A stretch of 64,000 nucleotides of DNA from Leifsonia soli (lineage in GTDB: Bacteria; Actinomycetota; Actinomycetes; Actinomycetales; Microbacteriaceae). Below the pieces are notes generated by a model. It was not told where the DNA came from. It worked only from the letters and a program-made list of their open reading frames with translations, and did no database searches. Made by a program: the position numbers and the translations under genes. Position 1 is the stretch's first letter; each line of letters starts with the position of its first letter. Below, piece by piece: positions 51,089 through 60,233 of the stretch. The stretch covers positions 3,534,001 through 3,598,000 of the forward strand of contig NZ_JACCBJ010000001.1 of assembly GCF_013408745.1 (NCBI RefSeq), read 5' to 3'.

Positions 51089-52569
51089 CCATCGTCGACA
51101 CCGTCACCGAGCCGAGGGCGCTCGAGGCGGAGCTGCTCGCCCGCGTGCCCGACGGCCTCTTCATCGGCGGACGATGGGAGCAGGGGACCCGCGACCCGAT
51201 CGAGGTGCAGGACCCGGCGACCGGTCGCGTGATCAAGCGCATCGCCAACGCCGACCCGGCGGACGGTATCCGTGCGCTGGATGCGGCGGTCGCCGCCGCC
51301 GACGCGTGGGCCGCCACCGCGCCGCGGGTCCGCGCCGAGATCCTGCGCCGGGCGTTCGACCTGCTGCAGGAGCGCCGCGACGACTTCGCCCTGCTCATGA
51401 CGCTCGAGATGGGAAAGCCGCTCGCGGAGGCGAACGGCGAGGTCACCTACGGCGGCGAGTTCCTGCGCTGGTTCTCGGAGGAGGCGGTGCGCATCTCCGG
51501 CCGCTTCGGCCAGAACCCCGAGGGGACCGGCACGATGGTCGTCTCGCAGCGACCGGTCGGACCGTGCTACCTGATCACCCCGTGGAACTTCCCGCTGGCG
51601 ATGGCCACCCGGAAGATCGCGCCGGCGCTCGCCGCGGGCTGCACGGTCGTCGTGAAGCCGGCCGAGCTGACCCCGCTGACCACGCTGTTCTTCGCGCAGC
51701 TGCTCGCCGACGCCGGGGTGCCCGCCGGGGTCGTCAACGTCATCCCGACGAGCACGGCGCGCACGGTGTCCGAGCCGATCATCGCCGACCCGCGGCTCCG
51801 CAAGCTGTCGTTCACCGGCTCGACCCCGGTCGGCCGCTCGCTGCTCGCCCAGGCCGGCCAGAACGTGCTCCGCACGTCGATGGAGCTGGGCGGAAACGCC
51901 CCGTTCGTCGTGTTCGGCGACGCCGACCTGGAGAAAGCGGTCGATGGCGCGATGCTGGCGAAGTTCCGGAACATCGGCCAGGCCTGCACCGCGGCCAACC
52001 GGTTCATCGTGCACGAGTCGGTCGCGGATGAGTTCGCCCGCCGGGTCACCGAGCGGGTGCAGGCCCTGCGGATCGGCCGCGGAACCGAGGAGGGCGTCAC
52101 CATCGGCCCGCTCATCGACGACCGCGCCGTCGCATCCATGTCGGCCCTGGTCGAGGATGCGGTCGGCCGCGGCGCGCGCGTGCTCACCGGCGGCACGGCA
52201 CCGGAGGGCGACGGGTACTTCTTCGAGCCGACCGTGATCGTGGATGTGCAGCCCGGCAGCGAGATCCTCCGCGAGGAGATCTTCGGACCGATCCTCGCGG
52301 TCACCACGTTCTCGACGGAGGACGAGGCCGTCGCGGCCGCGAACTCCACCGAGTACGGGCTGGTCGGCTACGTCTTCACGCAGGACCTGGCCCGCGGTCA
52401 GCGGATGATCGACCGCGTCGACACCGGCATGATGGGCCTCAACACGGGCCTGGTCTCGAACGCGGCCGCGCCGTTCGGCGGCGTCAAGCAGTCCGGTCTC
52501 GGGCGCGAAGGGGGCCTGGAGGGCATCCACGAGTACCTCAGCACGAAGTACACGCTGATCCCGGCCTGA
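51085..52569 (+). CDS. gabD: Succinate-semialdehyde dehydrogenase
   Basis: A 494-residue aldehyde dehydrogenase. ITPWNFPLAM binds the cofactor; Glu267 (ELGGNAPFVVF) and nucleophile Cys301 (GQACTAANR) are in place. The GabD-type EMGKPLAEANGEVTYG and KQSGLGREGG segments support the SSADH assignment. It oxidises succinate semialdehyde to succinate for the TCA cycle. It ends at a bidirectional terminator. Confidence 0.92.
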   Translation: MTIVDTVTEPRALEAELLARVPDGLFIGGRWEQGTRDPIEVQDPATGRVIKRIANADPADGIRALDAAVAAADAWAATAPRVRAEILRRAFDLLQERRDDFALLMTLEMGKPLAEANGEVTYGGEFLRWFSEEAVRISGRFGQNPEGTGTMVVSQRPVGPCYLITPWNFPLAMATRKIAPALAAGCTVVVKPAELTPLTTLFFAQLLADAGVPAGVVNVIPTSTARTVSEPIIADPRLRKLSFTGSTPVGRSLLAQAGQNVLRTSMELGGNAPFVVFGDADLEKAVDGAMLAKFRNIGQACTAANRFIVHESVADEFARRVTERVQALRIGRGTEEGVTIGPLIDDRAVASMSALVEDAVGRGARVLTGGTAPEGDGYFFEPTVIVDVQPGSEILREEIFGPILAVTTFSTEDEAVAAANSTEYGLVGYVFTQDLARGQRMIDRVDTGMMGLNTGLVSNAAAPFGGVKQSGLGREGGLEGIHEYLSTKYTLIPA

Positions 52570-52586
52570 CCGGGTGAGCCAGGAAG

Positions 52587-52613
52587 AGCGCGCCGATCAG
52601 TCGGCGCGCTTTT
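52587..52613. terminator. Bidirectional terminator after gabD
   Basis: AGCGCGCCGA pairs with TCGGCGCGCT around a TCAG loop, followed by TTTTCC. It overlaps the stop of the converging small gene. Confidence 0.85.
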
Positions 52614-52821
52614 CCGCGTTCAGTTCCTGCTTGACGTCGTGCTCGATCAGCACGGGGACGAAGTCGCGGACCGGCGCGCCGTCGAACTCCTCGTGGTGCT
52701 TCTCGACCAGCTCGTCGATGCGCTCGCGAGGCACCTGCGGATAGCGCTCGGCGAGCCGCTCGGCGGCGTGCTCGACGGCGAGATCCTCTTCGCTGGCGTT
52801 CTGGCGGTCGTCGATCGTCAT
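52597..52821 (-). CDS. Three-helix bundle (DUF3562-like) small protein
   Basis: A 74-residue acidic helical protein (EEDLAVEHAAERLAERYPQVPRERIDELVEKHHEEFDGAPVRDFVPVLIEHDVKQEL). The pattern matches the three-helix bundle dimerisation domain proteins common in actinobacteria; function unknown. Its stop codon lies in the loop of the gabD terminator. Confidence 0.75.
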   Translation of the reverse strand: MTIDDRQNASEEDLAVEHAAERLAERYPQVPRERIDELVEKHHEEFDGAPVRDFVPVLIEHDVKQELNAEKRAD

Positions 52822-52879
52822 GGCGCGATTATGCACCAGCCGGGTTAACGAAGTGGAGGCCTTCTGCCAGGCTGATGGC

Positions 52880-53572
52880 ATGGATGAGACCATCGAAGTA
52901 GTCGTCGTTCGCGTGTTCACGGATGAGAGCGGCCGCAACGGCAACGAGCTCGGCATCGTCACGAGCTCCCCGGCCACCGCGTCCCGCGAGCAGGACATCG
53001 CCAACGCGCTCGGCTTCAGCGAGACCGTGTTCGTGGATGAGGTGGACGAGCCCGGCCGCGCAGCGCGCATCCGCATCTTCACCCCGGCGAAGGAGCTGCC
53101 GTTCGCGGGGCACCCGAGCGTCGGGACGGCCTGGTGGCTGGCCGACCGCCGCACGCCGGTCGACGTGCTGCGCGAGCCGGCGGGGGAGGTCGAGGTCGCC
53201 GTCGCCGTCGACACCGCCTGGATCACCGCGCGCGCGGAGTGGACGCCGGCCTTCGAGTGGCTCGAGCTGAAGTCGCCCGAGGACGTGGATGCGCTCGACC
53301 CGTTCGCCTTCACCTCCGGGCAGCACTTCGCCTACGCGTGGATCGACGAGGCGGCGGGCACCCTCCGCGCCCGGATGTTCGCGCCGGAGATGGGGATCAT
53401 CGAGGACGAGGCGACGGGGGCCGCGGCGATCGCGCTGACCGCCCGGCTCGGGCGGCCGCTCAGCATCCTGCAGGGCGAGGGGTCGCAGCTCGCGACGGAG
53501 CCGCTCGGCGACGGGCGCATCCGCGTCGGGGGGACCACGGTCTACGACCGCACCATAGACGCGACCCTGTAG
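52880..53572 (+). CDS. PhzF-family isomerase-like protein
   Basis: A 230-residue protein. VVVVRVFTDESGRNGNELGIV at the N-terminus, FTPAKELPFAGHPSVGTAWWLA in the centre and EDEATGAAAIALTARLG near the end are the PhzF/diaminopimelate-epimerase-fold signatures. The usual catalytic Glu after the GN motif is present (GNE). It is shorter than canonical PhzF (about 280). It may isomerise a small unsaturated acid; no phenazine genes are nearby. Confidence 0.8.
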   Translation: MDETIEVVVVRVFTDESGRNGNELGIVTSSPATASREQDIANALGFSETVFVDEVDEPGRAARIRIFTPAKELPFAGHPSVGTAWWLADRRTPVDVLREPAGEVEVAVAVDTAWITARAEWTPAFEWLELKSPEDVDALDPFAFTSGQHFAYAWIDEAAGTLRARMFAPEMGIIEDEATGAAAIALTARLGRPLSILQGEGSQLATEPLGDGRIRVGGTTVYDRTIDATL

Positions 53573-53608
53573 CCGGTCCCGTTCCCGGTCGCTTTCCGCA
53601 CGACGACT

Positions 53609-53656
53609 TGACACGACACGCCGTCATCCCCGCGGGGATGACGGCGTGTCGTGTCA
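53609..53656. terminator. 48-bp perfect palindrome between phzF-like and katA genes
   Basis: Bases 53609-53632 and 53633-53656 are exact reverse complements with no spacer (TGACACGACACG ... CGTGTCGTGTCA). It lies between two converging genes and can terminate both. Confidence 0.85.
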
Positions 53657-53667
53657 GGGAGGTGGGT

Positions 53668-55161
53668 CTACTCGGCGACGCCCACGTACTCCGCGGCCCC
53701 GTCCGGGGTCTGCGACGCCGAGTCGAGGCGGTCGCGGAGCGCGCGGCCGAGCGACGCATCCACGTTCGTCCAGTACTGGATGGCGCGCTCGCGGATGTCC
53801 TCCCGCTTCACGCCGCCGACGGCGCCGGCGATCGTGTCGAGGAAGCGGGCGCGGGCGGCGTCGTCGAACACCTCGCGGTACAGCGCGCCGGCCTGGCCGA
53901 AGTCGTCGTCCTCCGCGTGCAGCGTCGCCGCCGAGCGGACGAGCGCGCCGTCGGACTCCCAGGATCCCTCGCCCGCGCGCTCCGGCTGGGCGGACGGTCC
54001 GCCGAACGAGTTCGGCGCGTACACCGGGGCGTCGGCCGGCTTGAAGCCGTGGCGCGCCGCGCCGTCCTGCGAGTAGTTGTGCACCGGAGCCACCGGGCGG
54101 TTCACCGGCAGCTCGTTGTAGTTGGTGCCGACGCGGTAGCGCTGGGCGTCCGGGTAGGAGAACACACGCGCCATCAGCATCTTGTCCGGGCTGATGTCGA
54201 TGCCGGGGACGGTGTTGGCCGGCGAGAACGCGGCCTGCTCGATCTCCGCGAAGAAGTTCTGCGGGTTCTCGTTGAGCGTGTGGATGCCGACCTCGATCAG
54301 CGGGTAGTCGCTGTGCGGCCACACCTTGGTCAGATCGAACGGGTTGAAGCGGTACGTCTTGGCGTCCTCGTACGGCATGACCTGGACCGACACGCGCCAC
54401 GCCGGGAAGTCGCCGCGCTCGATCGCCTCGTACAGGTCGCGGCGGTAGTGGTCCGCGTCGGCGCCGGCCAGCTGCTCGGCCTCGACGCCGGTGATCTCCT
54501 CGTTGCCCTGCAGGGAGTGGAAGTGGTACTTCACCCAGAAGCGCTCGCCCGCCGCGTTGATCCACTGGTAGGTGTGCGATCCGTAGCCCGGCATGGTCCG
54601 CCAGGAGCGGGGGAGGCCGCGGTCGCCCATGAGATAGGTGACCTGGTGCGCCGACTCGGGCGACAGCGTCCAGAAGTCCCACTGCATGTCGGCGTCGCGG
54701 AGGCCGGAGCCGGGGAGGCGCTTCTGCGAGTGGATGAAGTCGGGGAACTTGATGCCGTCGCGGATGAAGAAGACGGGGGTGTTGTTGCCGACGATGTCGT
54801 AGTTGCCCTCGGTGGTGTAGAACTTCACCGAGAAGCCGCGGACATCGCGCCAGGTGTCGGGGGAGCCCTGCTCGCCGGCGACCGAGGAGAACCGCTGGAG
54901 GGTGCGGGTCGCGGTGCCGGGCTGGAAGACGGCGGCCTTCGTGTAGGCGGTCACATCGCCGGTCACGATGAACTCGCCGAACGCGCCGCCGCCCTTCGCG
55001 TGCACGATGCGCTCCGGGATGCGCTCACGGTTGAACTGGGCGAGCTTCTCGACGAGGTAGCGGTCGTGGAGCGCGGTGACGCCGTCGCGTCCTGCCGTCA
55101 GCGAGTGGGCGTCGCTGGCGACGGGGGTTCCGGTCTGGGTCGTGGTGTAGTCGTCCGTCAT
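53668..55161 (-). CDS. katA: Monofunctional haem catalase
   Basis: A 497-residue clade-3-type catalase. The distal His54 (ERIVHAKG), the Asn in [12 protein letters not shown] and the proximal haem-binding Tyr ([14 protein letters not shown]) are present. It splits hydrogen peroxide into water and oxygen in the cytoplasm. It lies directly downstream of a FurA gene, the classical actinobacterial peroxide-response pair. Confidence 0.93.
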   Translation of the reverse strand: MTDDYTTTQTGTPVASDAHSLTAGRDGVTALHDRYLVEKLAQFNRERIPERIVHAKGGGAFGEFIVTGDVTAYTKAAVFQPGTATRTLQRFSSVAGEQGSPDTWRDVRGFSVKFYTTEGNYDIVGNNTPVFFIRDGIKFPDFIHSQKRLPGSGLRDADMQWDFWTLSPESAHQVTYLMGDRGLPRSWRTMPGYGSHTYQWINAAGERFWVKYHFHSLQGNEEITGVEAEQLAGADADHYRRDLYEAIERGDFPAWRVSVQVMPYEDAKTYRFNPFDLTKVWPHSDYPLIEVGIHTLNENPQNFFAEIEQAAFSPANTVPGIDISPDKMLMARVFSYPDAQRYRVGTNYNELPVNRPVAPVHNYSQDGAARHGFKPADAPVYAPNSFGGPSAQPERAGEGSWESDGALVRSAATLHAEDDDFGQAGALYREVFDDAARARFLDTIAGAVGGVKREDIRERAIQYWTNVDASLGRALRDRLDSASQTPDGAAEYVGVAE

Positions 55162-55201
55162 AGTTCTCCCGGTGTCGGTGAGCGCTCCGCGGTGGGGGCG
55201 C

Positions 55202-55642
55202 TCAGGATTGCTGAGCGCGCGTGGCGCGCTCCTGGCAGGACGGGCACAGGCCCCAGAAGGTGACTTCGGCCGTGTCGATCACGAAGCCGCCGGCATCCGA
55301 CGGATGCAGGCAGGGCGCGTGACCGACGGCGCAGTCGATGTCGGCGACCGCGCCGCACCCGGTGCACACCACGTGGTGGTGGTTGTCGCCGATCCGCCGC
55401 TCGTAGAGCGCCGGGGAGCCCGCCGGTTCGATCCGGCGCAGCAGCCCAGCCGCGGTCAGGTCGCCCAGGACGTTGTGCACGTTCTGGATCGACGTGCCCG
55501 GAAGGGCCGGGATCAGCGTCCGGAAGACGGTCTCCGCGTCGACGTGCGGGTGGTCGGTCAGCGCTTCGAGCACCGCCACCCGCCCTCGCGTCGCTTTCAG
55601 GCCGGCGCCGCGCAGTGCGCTCTCGAGCCGTGCCGTGTCCAT
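55202..55642 (-). CDS. furA: Fur-family peroxide regulator
   Basis: A 146-residue FurA/PerR-type protein. The HTH ([24 protein letters not shown]), metal-site [10 protein letters not shown] and a second CPSC zinc pair are visible. It represses itself and katA until oxidised. The start is probably leaderless: TAGAGT ends 6 bases before the ATG. An AT-rich stretch upstream is the expected Fur box. Confidence 0.9.
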   Translation of the reverse strand: MDTARLESALRGAGLKATRGRVAVLEALTDHPHVDAETVFRTLIPALPGTSIQNVHNVLGDLTAAGLLRRIEPAGSPALYERRIGDNHHHVVCTGCGAVADIDCAVGHAPCLHPSDAGGFVIDTAEVTFWGLCPSCQERATRAQQS

Positions 55643-55655
55643 GGTGCGACTCTAA

Positions 55656-55684
55656 CCCGATGTTTTGAATAACTAAAAATACGT
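55656..55684. promoter_or_regulatory. FurA box and furA-katA promoter
   Basis: GATGTTTTGAATAACTAAAAATACG is strongly AT-rich against its surroundings and contains TTTTGAATAACTAAAA, an imperfect inverted repeat like known actinobacterial FurA sites. It overlaps the predicted furA promoter. Confidence 0.6.
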
Positions 55685-55867
55685 GGCGACCCGGGCGCGT
55701 CGTTCGGCGAGGGTGGCACGCTGCCGGCGGATCGGCATCCTCTCGCGAGCGATGGTGACCGGGCCGATCGCCTTGGTGATCGCGCGCAGAGCATCGTCCT
55801 CCGTCTTGGCCTCGACGGCGACGACCATGCGACGTCGGTCGCGGCTGCGAATCACAGTGAGTTCCAT
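55673..55867 (-). CDS. Small basic hypothetical protein
   Basis: A 64-residue protein with RBS GGAGGAGAGGGGAG. The N-terminal half MELTVIRSRDRRRMVVAVEAKTEDDALRAI looks like a small alpha/beta unit; the C-terminal half is very basic (RMPIRRQRATLAERRARVATYF). No family recognised. It shares its end with the FurA box. Confidence 0.6.
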   Translation of the reverse strand: MELTVIRSRDRRRMVVAVEAKTEDDALRAITKAIGPVTIARERMPIRRQRATLAERRARVATYF

Positions 55868-55979
55868 GACTCCCCTCTCCTCCCGCCCACGGCGGGTCTC
55901 ATCCACTTGAGACGAGGAGTCCGGGCGGTGGTGACGAGGAGAGGCGCAGTTCGCAGGAGCCTGCCAGGAACGCCCGGCG

Positions 55980-57707
55980 TCAGCGCGAGCGCGAGCGGAG
56001 GCGGGTCTCCTCGAGATCGAGCAGCGCCTGCGCCTCGGTGAGCACGCGCGACGGGTACGACCCGCGGGAGCGTTCCAGCAGGAGGCGCTCGCGCTCGGCG
56101 TCGACGACGGCGAGCCGCAGCGTCCGGTAGACATGGTGCGGCCGGCTGTCCTGCGGGGTGTCGCTCAGCAGCGCGCGCTCCCACGCCGACTCCGCCCGCA
56201 GATACGAGGACTGCCGGACGCGCTCGACGACCTCCGGGTCGACCGGCGACGACGTCCGCGCCGCGGTCTCCGGATCGTCGAGCACCGCGAGGCCCGCCTC
56301 GCTCAGGTCGTCGAGGAGCTGCGCGAGCAGCCGTCTGTCCTCCCGGGCGTCCGCGCCCTGCAGGCCGAGCGTCCGGATCAGCCAGGGGAGCGTCCCGCCC
56401 TGCACCACCAGGCTGACGAACGCGACGGTGAACGCGATCAGGATGAGCTGCGGGCGGTACGGGATGTCGCTGGGCAGCGACTGCGCGGCCGCCAGGGTGA
56501 CGACGCCGCGCATCCCCGCCCAGCCGAGGACGACGCCGCCCTTCCAGTCGATCGCCTCCTGGCGGTACTCCTCCAAGTCGGTGCGATGTCGTTCGTAGCG
56601 CTGCTCGGCCCGTTGCTTCCTGAGCGCCTGCCAGCGATAGCGGACGGGATGGTCGCGGAAGTAGCTGATCATCAGCCATTCCCGCAGCACGGAGCGTTCG
56701 GCGAGCTCCGCGCGTCTTCGAAGCCCGAAGATGAGGGGCACGATGAGCACGAAGCGGATGACGATGAGCGAGAGCACGGCGATGAGTCCGAGCCCGACCG
56801 CGTTCCACACGCTCAGCACCTCGGGGTTCTCGACGTCGCTGACGAGCGTCCGCAGTTCGAGCCCGATCAGCAGGAAGACGCCGTTCTCGAGGAGGAACTG
56901 GATGGTGCGCCAGTTGATCTGGTCGCTGATCCGCGCCTGCGCGCTGAACTGACGCGGCGCCGCGTGCCCGGTGTAGAGGCCGGCGATGACGACGGCCAGG
57001 ACTCCGGAGCCGTGCAGCGCCTCGGTCGGTGCGAACGCGGCGAACGGGACCACGACCGACAGCGCCGTGTCGAGGACCGGGTCGTTCAGCTTGGAACGCA
57101 CCCAGACCGAGACGAAGCCGACGACGAGCCCGACGACGAGTGCGATCAGCACCGCCGACAGGAAGTCGACGACGCCGGCCCAGGGCGTCGCCAGGGTGCC
57201 GAGGGCGGCGGCCAGAGCCGTCCGGAGGAGCACGAGGGCGGTCGCGTCGTTGACCAGTCCCTCGCCCTCCAGCACCGTCAGCAGGCGCGGCGGGAGGCCG
57301 AGCTTGCGGCCGATCGAGGTCGCGGCGACCGCGTCGGGAGGGCTGATGATCGCACCGAGGGCGATCGCCGCGGCGAGGTTGAGATCCGGAAGCATCGTGA
57401 ACAGCACGAAGCCGGAGGCGAAGGCCGTGATGACCACCAAGACGACCGAGAGCCCGGCGATCGGGGCCAGGTTGCGCCGGAAGTCGGTGAGGGGGACGCT
57501 GATGGCCGCCGCGTAGAGGATCGGCGGGAGCAGCCCGTCGAGGATGATCTCGGGCGGGACCTCGATGTCGGGGACGCCGGGGAGGAACGACAGGGTCACG
57601 CCGACGATGACGAGGATGATCGGAGCCGCGATGCCGAGCTTGCGCGAGAACGCGGCCACGCCGACGATGACCGCCACAGCGATCACCGCATAGACGCCCA
57701 ACTCCAT
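55980..57707 (-). CDS. CPA1-family Na+/H+ antiporter
   Basis: A 575-residue membrane antiporter. About 12 helices; GAIISPPDAVAATSIGRKLGLPPRLLTVLEGEGLVNDATALVLL contains the ND ion-binding pair, and KGGVVLGWAGMRGVVTLAAAQSLP is the family's late motif. A cytosolic tail of about 110 charged residues follows. It exchanges protons for sodium or potassium for pH and salt balance. Confidence 0.9.
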   Translation of the reverse strand: MELGVYAVIAVAVIVGVAAFSRKLGIAAPIILVIVGVTLSFLPGVPDIEVPPEIILDGLLPPILYAAAISVPLTDFRRNLAPIAGLSVVLVVITAFASGFVLFTMLPDLNLAAAIALGAIISPPDAVAATSIGRKLGLPPRLLTVLEGEGLVNDATALVLLRTALAAALGTLATPWAGVVDFLSAVLIALVVGLVVGFVSVWVRSKLNDPVLDTALSVVVPFAAFAPTEALHGSGVLAVVIAGLYTGHAAPRQFSAQARISDQINWRTIQFLLENGVFLLIGLELRTLVSDVENPEVLSVWNAVGLGLIAVLSLIVIRFVLIVPLIFGLRRRAELAERSVLREWLMISYFRDHPVRYRWQALRKQRAEQRYERHRTDLEEYRQEAIDWKGGVVLGWAGMRGVVTLAAAQSLPSDIPYRPQLILIAFTVAFVSLVVQGGTLPWLIRTLGLQGADAREDRRLLAQLLDDLSEAGLAVLDDPETAARTSSPVDPEVVERVRQSSYLRAESAWERALLSDTPQDSRPHHVYRTLRLAVVDAERERLLLERSRGSYPSRVLTEAQALLDLEETRLRSRSR

Positions 57708-57762
57708 CTTCTCAGCCTACGGGCCCACTCGGCCCGCGGGCCTGCCGGGCGGGGCGTCCACG

Positions 57763-58329
57763 TCAGCGGGCGCGGAGGCCGTCGATGGCCATGGCCAGCA
57801 CGCGGTCGCGCTGCTGGTCGTCCTCGAAGGCGACTCCGGCGATCCCGGAGACCATCCGGATCACGTCGCCGATCGTGGCGTCCGTGCGGAGCTCGCCGGC
57901 CTGCTGCGCCCGGCGAACCAGCGGCTCGCCGGCGTCGTAGAGGGAGGTGCGGCAGCTGAGCAGAACGGGGGAGTCCTTGTTGAGGCCCTCGACCAGCGCG
58001 CGCTTCGTGCCGACGTAGGCGATGAAGCGGCGGAGCCACGCCTGGACGGCCTCCCACGGCTCGAGCGATCCCGCGTCCTCCGCGGCCCGCACGACGGCGG
58101 CGACCTCGTCGATGTACACGGCCTCGACCAGCGCGTCGCGGGTGGGGAAGTTGCGATAGAGCGTCCCGATCCCGACCCCGGCGCGGCGTGCGATGTCTTC
58201 GAGCGAGGCGTTCGGACCGTGCTCGGCGAACGCGTCGCGCGCGGCGGCGAGCAACGCGTCGAAATTGCGGCGGGCGTCCGCCCGTTGCGGTCGGGCGACG
58301 CTCGGTGCGGTGGTCACGGTGCCGGTCAC
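57763..58329 (-). CDS. TetR-family regulator of the MFS exporter
   Basis: A 188-residue TetR protein. HTH: ASLEDIARRAGVGIGTLYRNFPTRDALVEAVY. GTG 58329 follows AAAGGACC; a longer in-frame ATG at 58494 would overlap the MFS start and the operators, so it was rejected. It is divergent from an exporter gene across three repeated palindromes, hence likely its repressor, induced by an exported drug. Confidence 0.87.
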   Translation of the reverse strand: MTGTVTTAPSVARPQRADARRNFDALLAAARDAFAEHGPNASLEDIARRAGVGIGTLYRNFPTRDALVEAVYIDEVAAVVRAAEDAGSLEPWEAVQAWLRRFIAYVGTKRALVEGLNKDSPVLLSCRTSLYDAGEPLVRRAQQAGELRTDATIGDVIRMVSGIAGVAFEDDQQRDRVLAMAIDGLRAR

Positions 58330-58383
58330 GGCGGCGGTCCTTTCGGGGTCGAACGCGGGGTCGAAAAGTCGGGGTTGCGAAGC

Positions 58384-58447
58384 GGAGGCAGCCTCCGGTA
58401 ATGTCTTCCCCGTAACCGGAGGGACCCTCCGAACGGAGCCTCCCTCC
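58384..58447. promoter_or_regulatory. Three tandem TetR operators
   Basis: GGAGGCAGCCTCC (58384-58396), GGAGGGACCCTCC (58418-58430) and GGAGCCTCCCTCC (58435-58447) are 13-bp elements; the first two are near-perfect palindromes around a central A. First-to-second spacing is 34 bases. They fill the gap between the divergent tetR and MFS genes. Confidence 0.72.
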
Positions 58448-58493
58448 AATTCTACGCCTTTCGGCACCCCTCGAGAAACGGAAAACCCGGACA

Positions 58494-60074
58494 ATGTCTC
58501 GATCCCATCCCGGACTGACCTTCGCCATCCTGGCGCTGAGCGTCGGTTCCTTCGCGACGCTCCAGTCGCTCGTCGTCCCCGTCCTCCCCGTCATCCAGTC
58601 CGACCTGCACACCACGACCGCAGGCGTCACCTGGACCATGACCGCGTGGCTCATCGCCGCCGCGGTCGCGACGCCCCTGCTCGGTCGCGTCGGCGACCTC
58701 GTCGGCAAGCGCCGCATCCTCGTCCTCGCCCTCCTGGCCGTCGCGCTCGGAAGCGTCGTGGCCGCCGTCGCGCCGTCGATCGGCGTCGTCATCGCCGGCC
58801 GTGTCATCCAGGGCCTCGGCGGGGCGATGTTCCCGCTCGCCTTCGGCATCATCCGCGACGAGTTCCCCGCGCGGCGCCTCCCGTCCGCGATCGGCGCCAT
58901 CGCGTCCATCATCGCCATCGGCAGCGGACTCGGGACGGTGCTCGCCGGGCCGCTCGCCTCCGCACTCAGCTGGCGCGGACTGTTCCTGCTCCCCGTCGCC
59001 CTGACGGTGACGGCCGCCGTCCTCGCGCTCATCGTCATCCCCGAGTCGCCGACGCGGGCGACCGGCGGGGTCAACCCGTGGGCCGCCGTGCTGCTCTCGG
59101 GCTGGCTCGTCGCGCTCCTGCTGCCGCTGAGCACCGGCGCGCAGTGGGGCTGGTCGTCGCCCGGCGTGATCGGCCTGTTCGTCGCGGCTGCGGTGCTCCT
59201 CGCCGCGTGGGTCCTCGTCGAGCTCCGCTCGCGGCATCCCCTCGTCGACATGCGCCTCATGCGCGAGCCCGGCGTCTGGTCGATGAACGCGGCGGCTGTC
59301 TTCATCGGCGCCGCCATGTTCGCGATCTTCGCGTTCTTCCCGCGGTTCGTGCAGACGCCGACCTCGACCGGGTACGGTCTGGGCGCCTCGGTGGCGGAGT
59401 CCGGGATGCTGATGCTCCCGATGCTGGTGACCATGGCCGTCACCGGGTTCCTAAGCGGGCCCCTCGCCCGCTGGGTCGGCTTCCGCGCGCAGATCGTCGT
59501 CTCGGCGGCGCTCATGGGCGCCGCGGCCCTCTCGCTCGCCTACCTCCACGGTTCGCTGTTCGCCGTCGCCGCCGCCTCCGGCGTGTTCGGCATCGGGCTC
59601 GGCCTGATCTACGCGGCGATCACGAGCGTGGTCGTGCAGAGCGTCCCGGCCACCCAGACCGGGATCGCGAGCGGGATGAACGCCAACCTGCGCACGGTCG
59701 GATCGGCGGTCGGGGCGGCCGTGATGACGGCACTGGTGACCGGGGCGATCGCGCCGGACGGGCTCCCCGCGGAGTCCGGCTACACCGAGGGGTTCACGAC
59801 CGCCGGTGTGCTGGCGTTCGCCGCCGGTGCCGTGACCGTGGTGGCGACGTTCCTGATGCGGGCGGCCCGCCGGGCCGAGGAGGCCAGGGCCGAAGAGCTC
59901 GTGGTGAGCGCGGTCGTGGAGACCGTCGAGCCCGCGACCGCCGTGGTGGACATCGCCGTAGTCTCCTCCGCGGAGGCGGAGGCGGCCGAGATGGCGCGCC
60001 TCGCCGCGAAGGTCGACGGCGAGCTGTCGGTCGCCCTCCGCGACGGCCGGCGCGAGAGCCTGGAGGTCGCCTGA
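58494..60074 (+). CDS. MFS multidrug exporter (DHA2/EmrB-like)
   Basis: A 526-residue transporter. About 14 helices; GRVGDLVGKRRIL is the loop 2-3 motif A, GRVIQGLGGAMFPLAFGIIRDEFP is motif C-like, and a 60-residue charged/Ala-rich C-terminal tail follows. It exports small toxic compounds by proton antiport. Control by the divergent TetR fits. Confidence 0.9.
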   Translation: MSRSHPGLTFAILALSVGSFATLQSLVVPVLPVIQSDLHTTTAGVTWTMTAWLIAAAVATPLLGRVGDLVGKRRILVLALLAVALGSVVAAVAPSIGVVIAGRVIQGLGGAMFPLAFGIIRDEFPARRLPSAIGAIASIIAIGSGLGTVLAGPLASALSWRGLFLLPVALTVTAAVLALIVIPESPTRATGGVNPWAAVLLSGWLVALLLPLSTGAQWGWSSPGVIGLFVAAAVLLAAWVLVELRSRHPLVDMRLMREPGVWSMNAAAVFIGAAMFAIFAFFPRFVQTPTSTGYGLGASVAESGMLMLPMLVTMAVTGFLSGPLARWVGFRAQIVVSAALMGAAALSLAYLHGSLFAVAAASGVFGIGLGLIYAAITSVVVQSVPATQTGIASGMNANLRTVGSAVGAAVMTALVTGAIAPDGLPAESGYTEGFTTAGVLAFAAGAVTVVATFLMRAARRAEEARAEELVVSAVVETVEPATAVVDIAVVSSAEAEAAEMARLAAKVDGELSVALRDGRRESLEVA

Positions 60075-60090
60075 CCTCTCCCCGCCCAGT

Positions 60091-60121
60091 GAAGGCCCGG
60101 ACCCGACGGATCCGGGCCTTC
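60091..60121 (+). terminator. Terminator of the MFS gene
   Basis: GAAGGCCCGGA pairs with TCCGGGCCTTC in a perfect 11-bp stem with a 9-base loop, 16 bases past the stop. Confidence 0.8.
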
Positions 60122-60233
60122 CGTCGGTGATCTGCCGATGTTCGTCGGAGATCGGAGCACTGTGAGCCGGTGACTCCATCCGCACCGCGGCCGGTCGGAG
60201 ATCCGGACCGCCTTCTCCGACGGTGCTCGGCTC

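Noticed and set aside
52880..53572. Phenazine biosynthesis locus
   Set aside because: A single PhzF-like protein without any other phz gene; PhzF homologues are widespread in unrelated metabolism.
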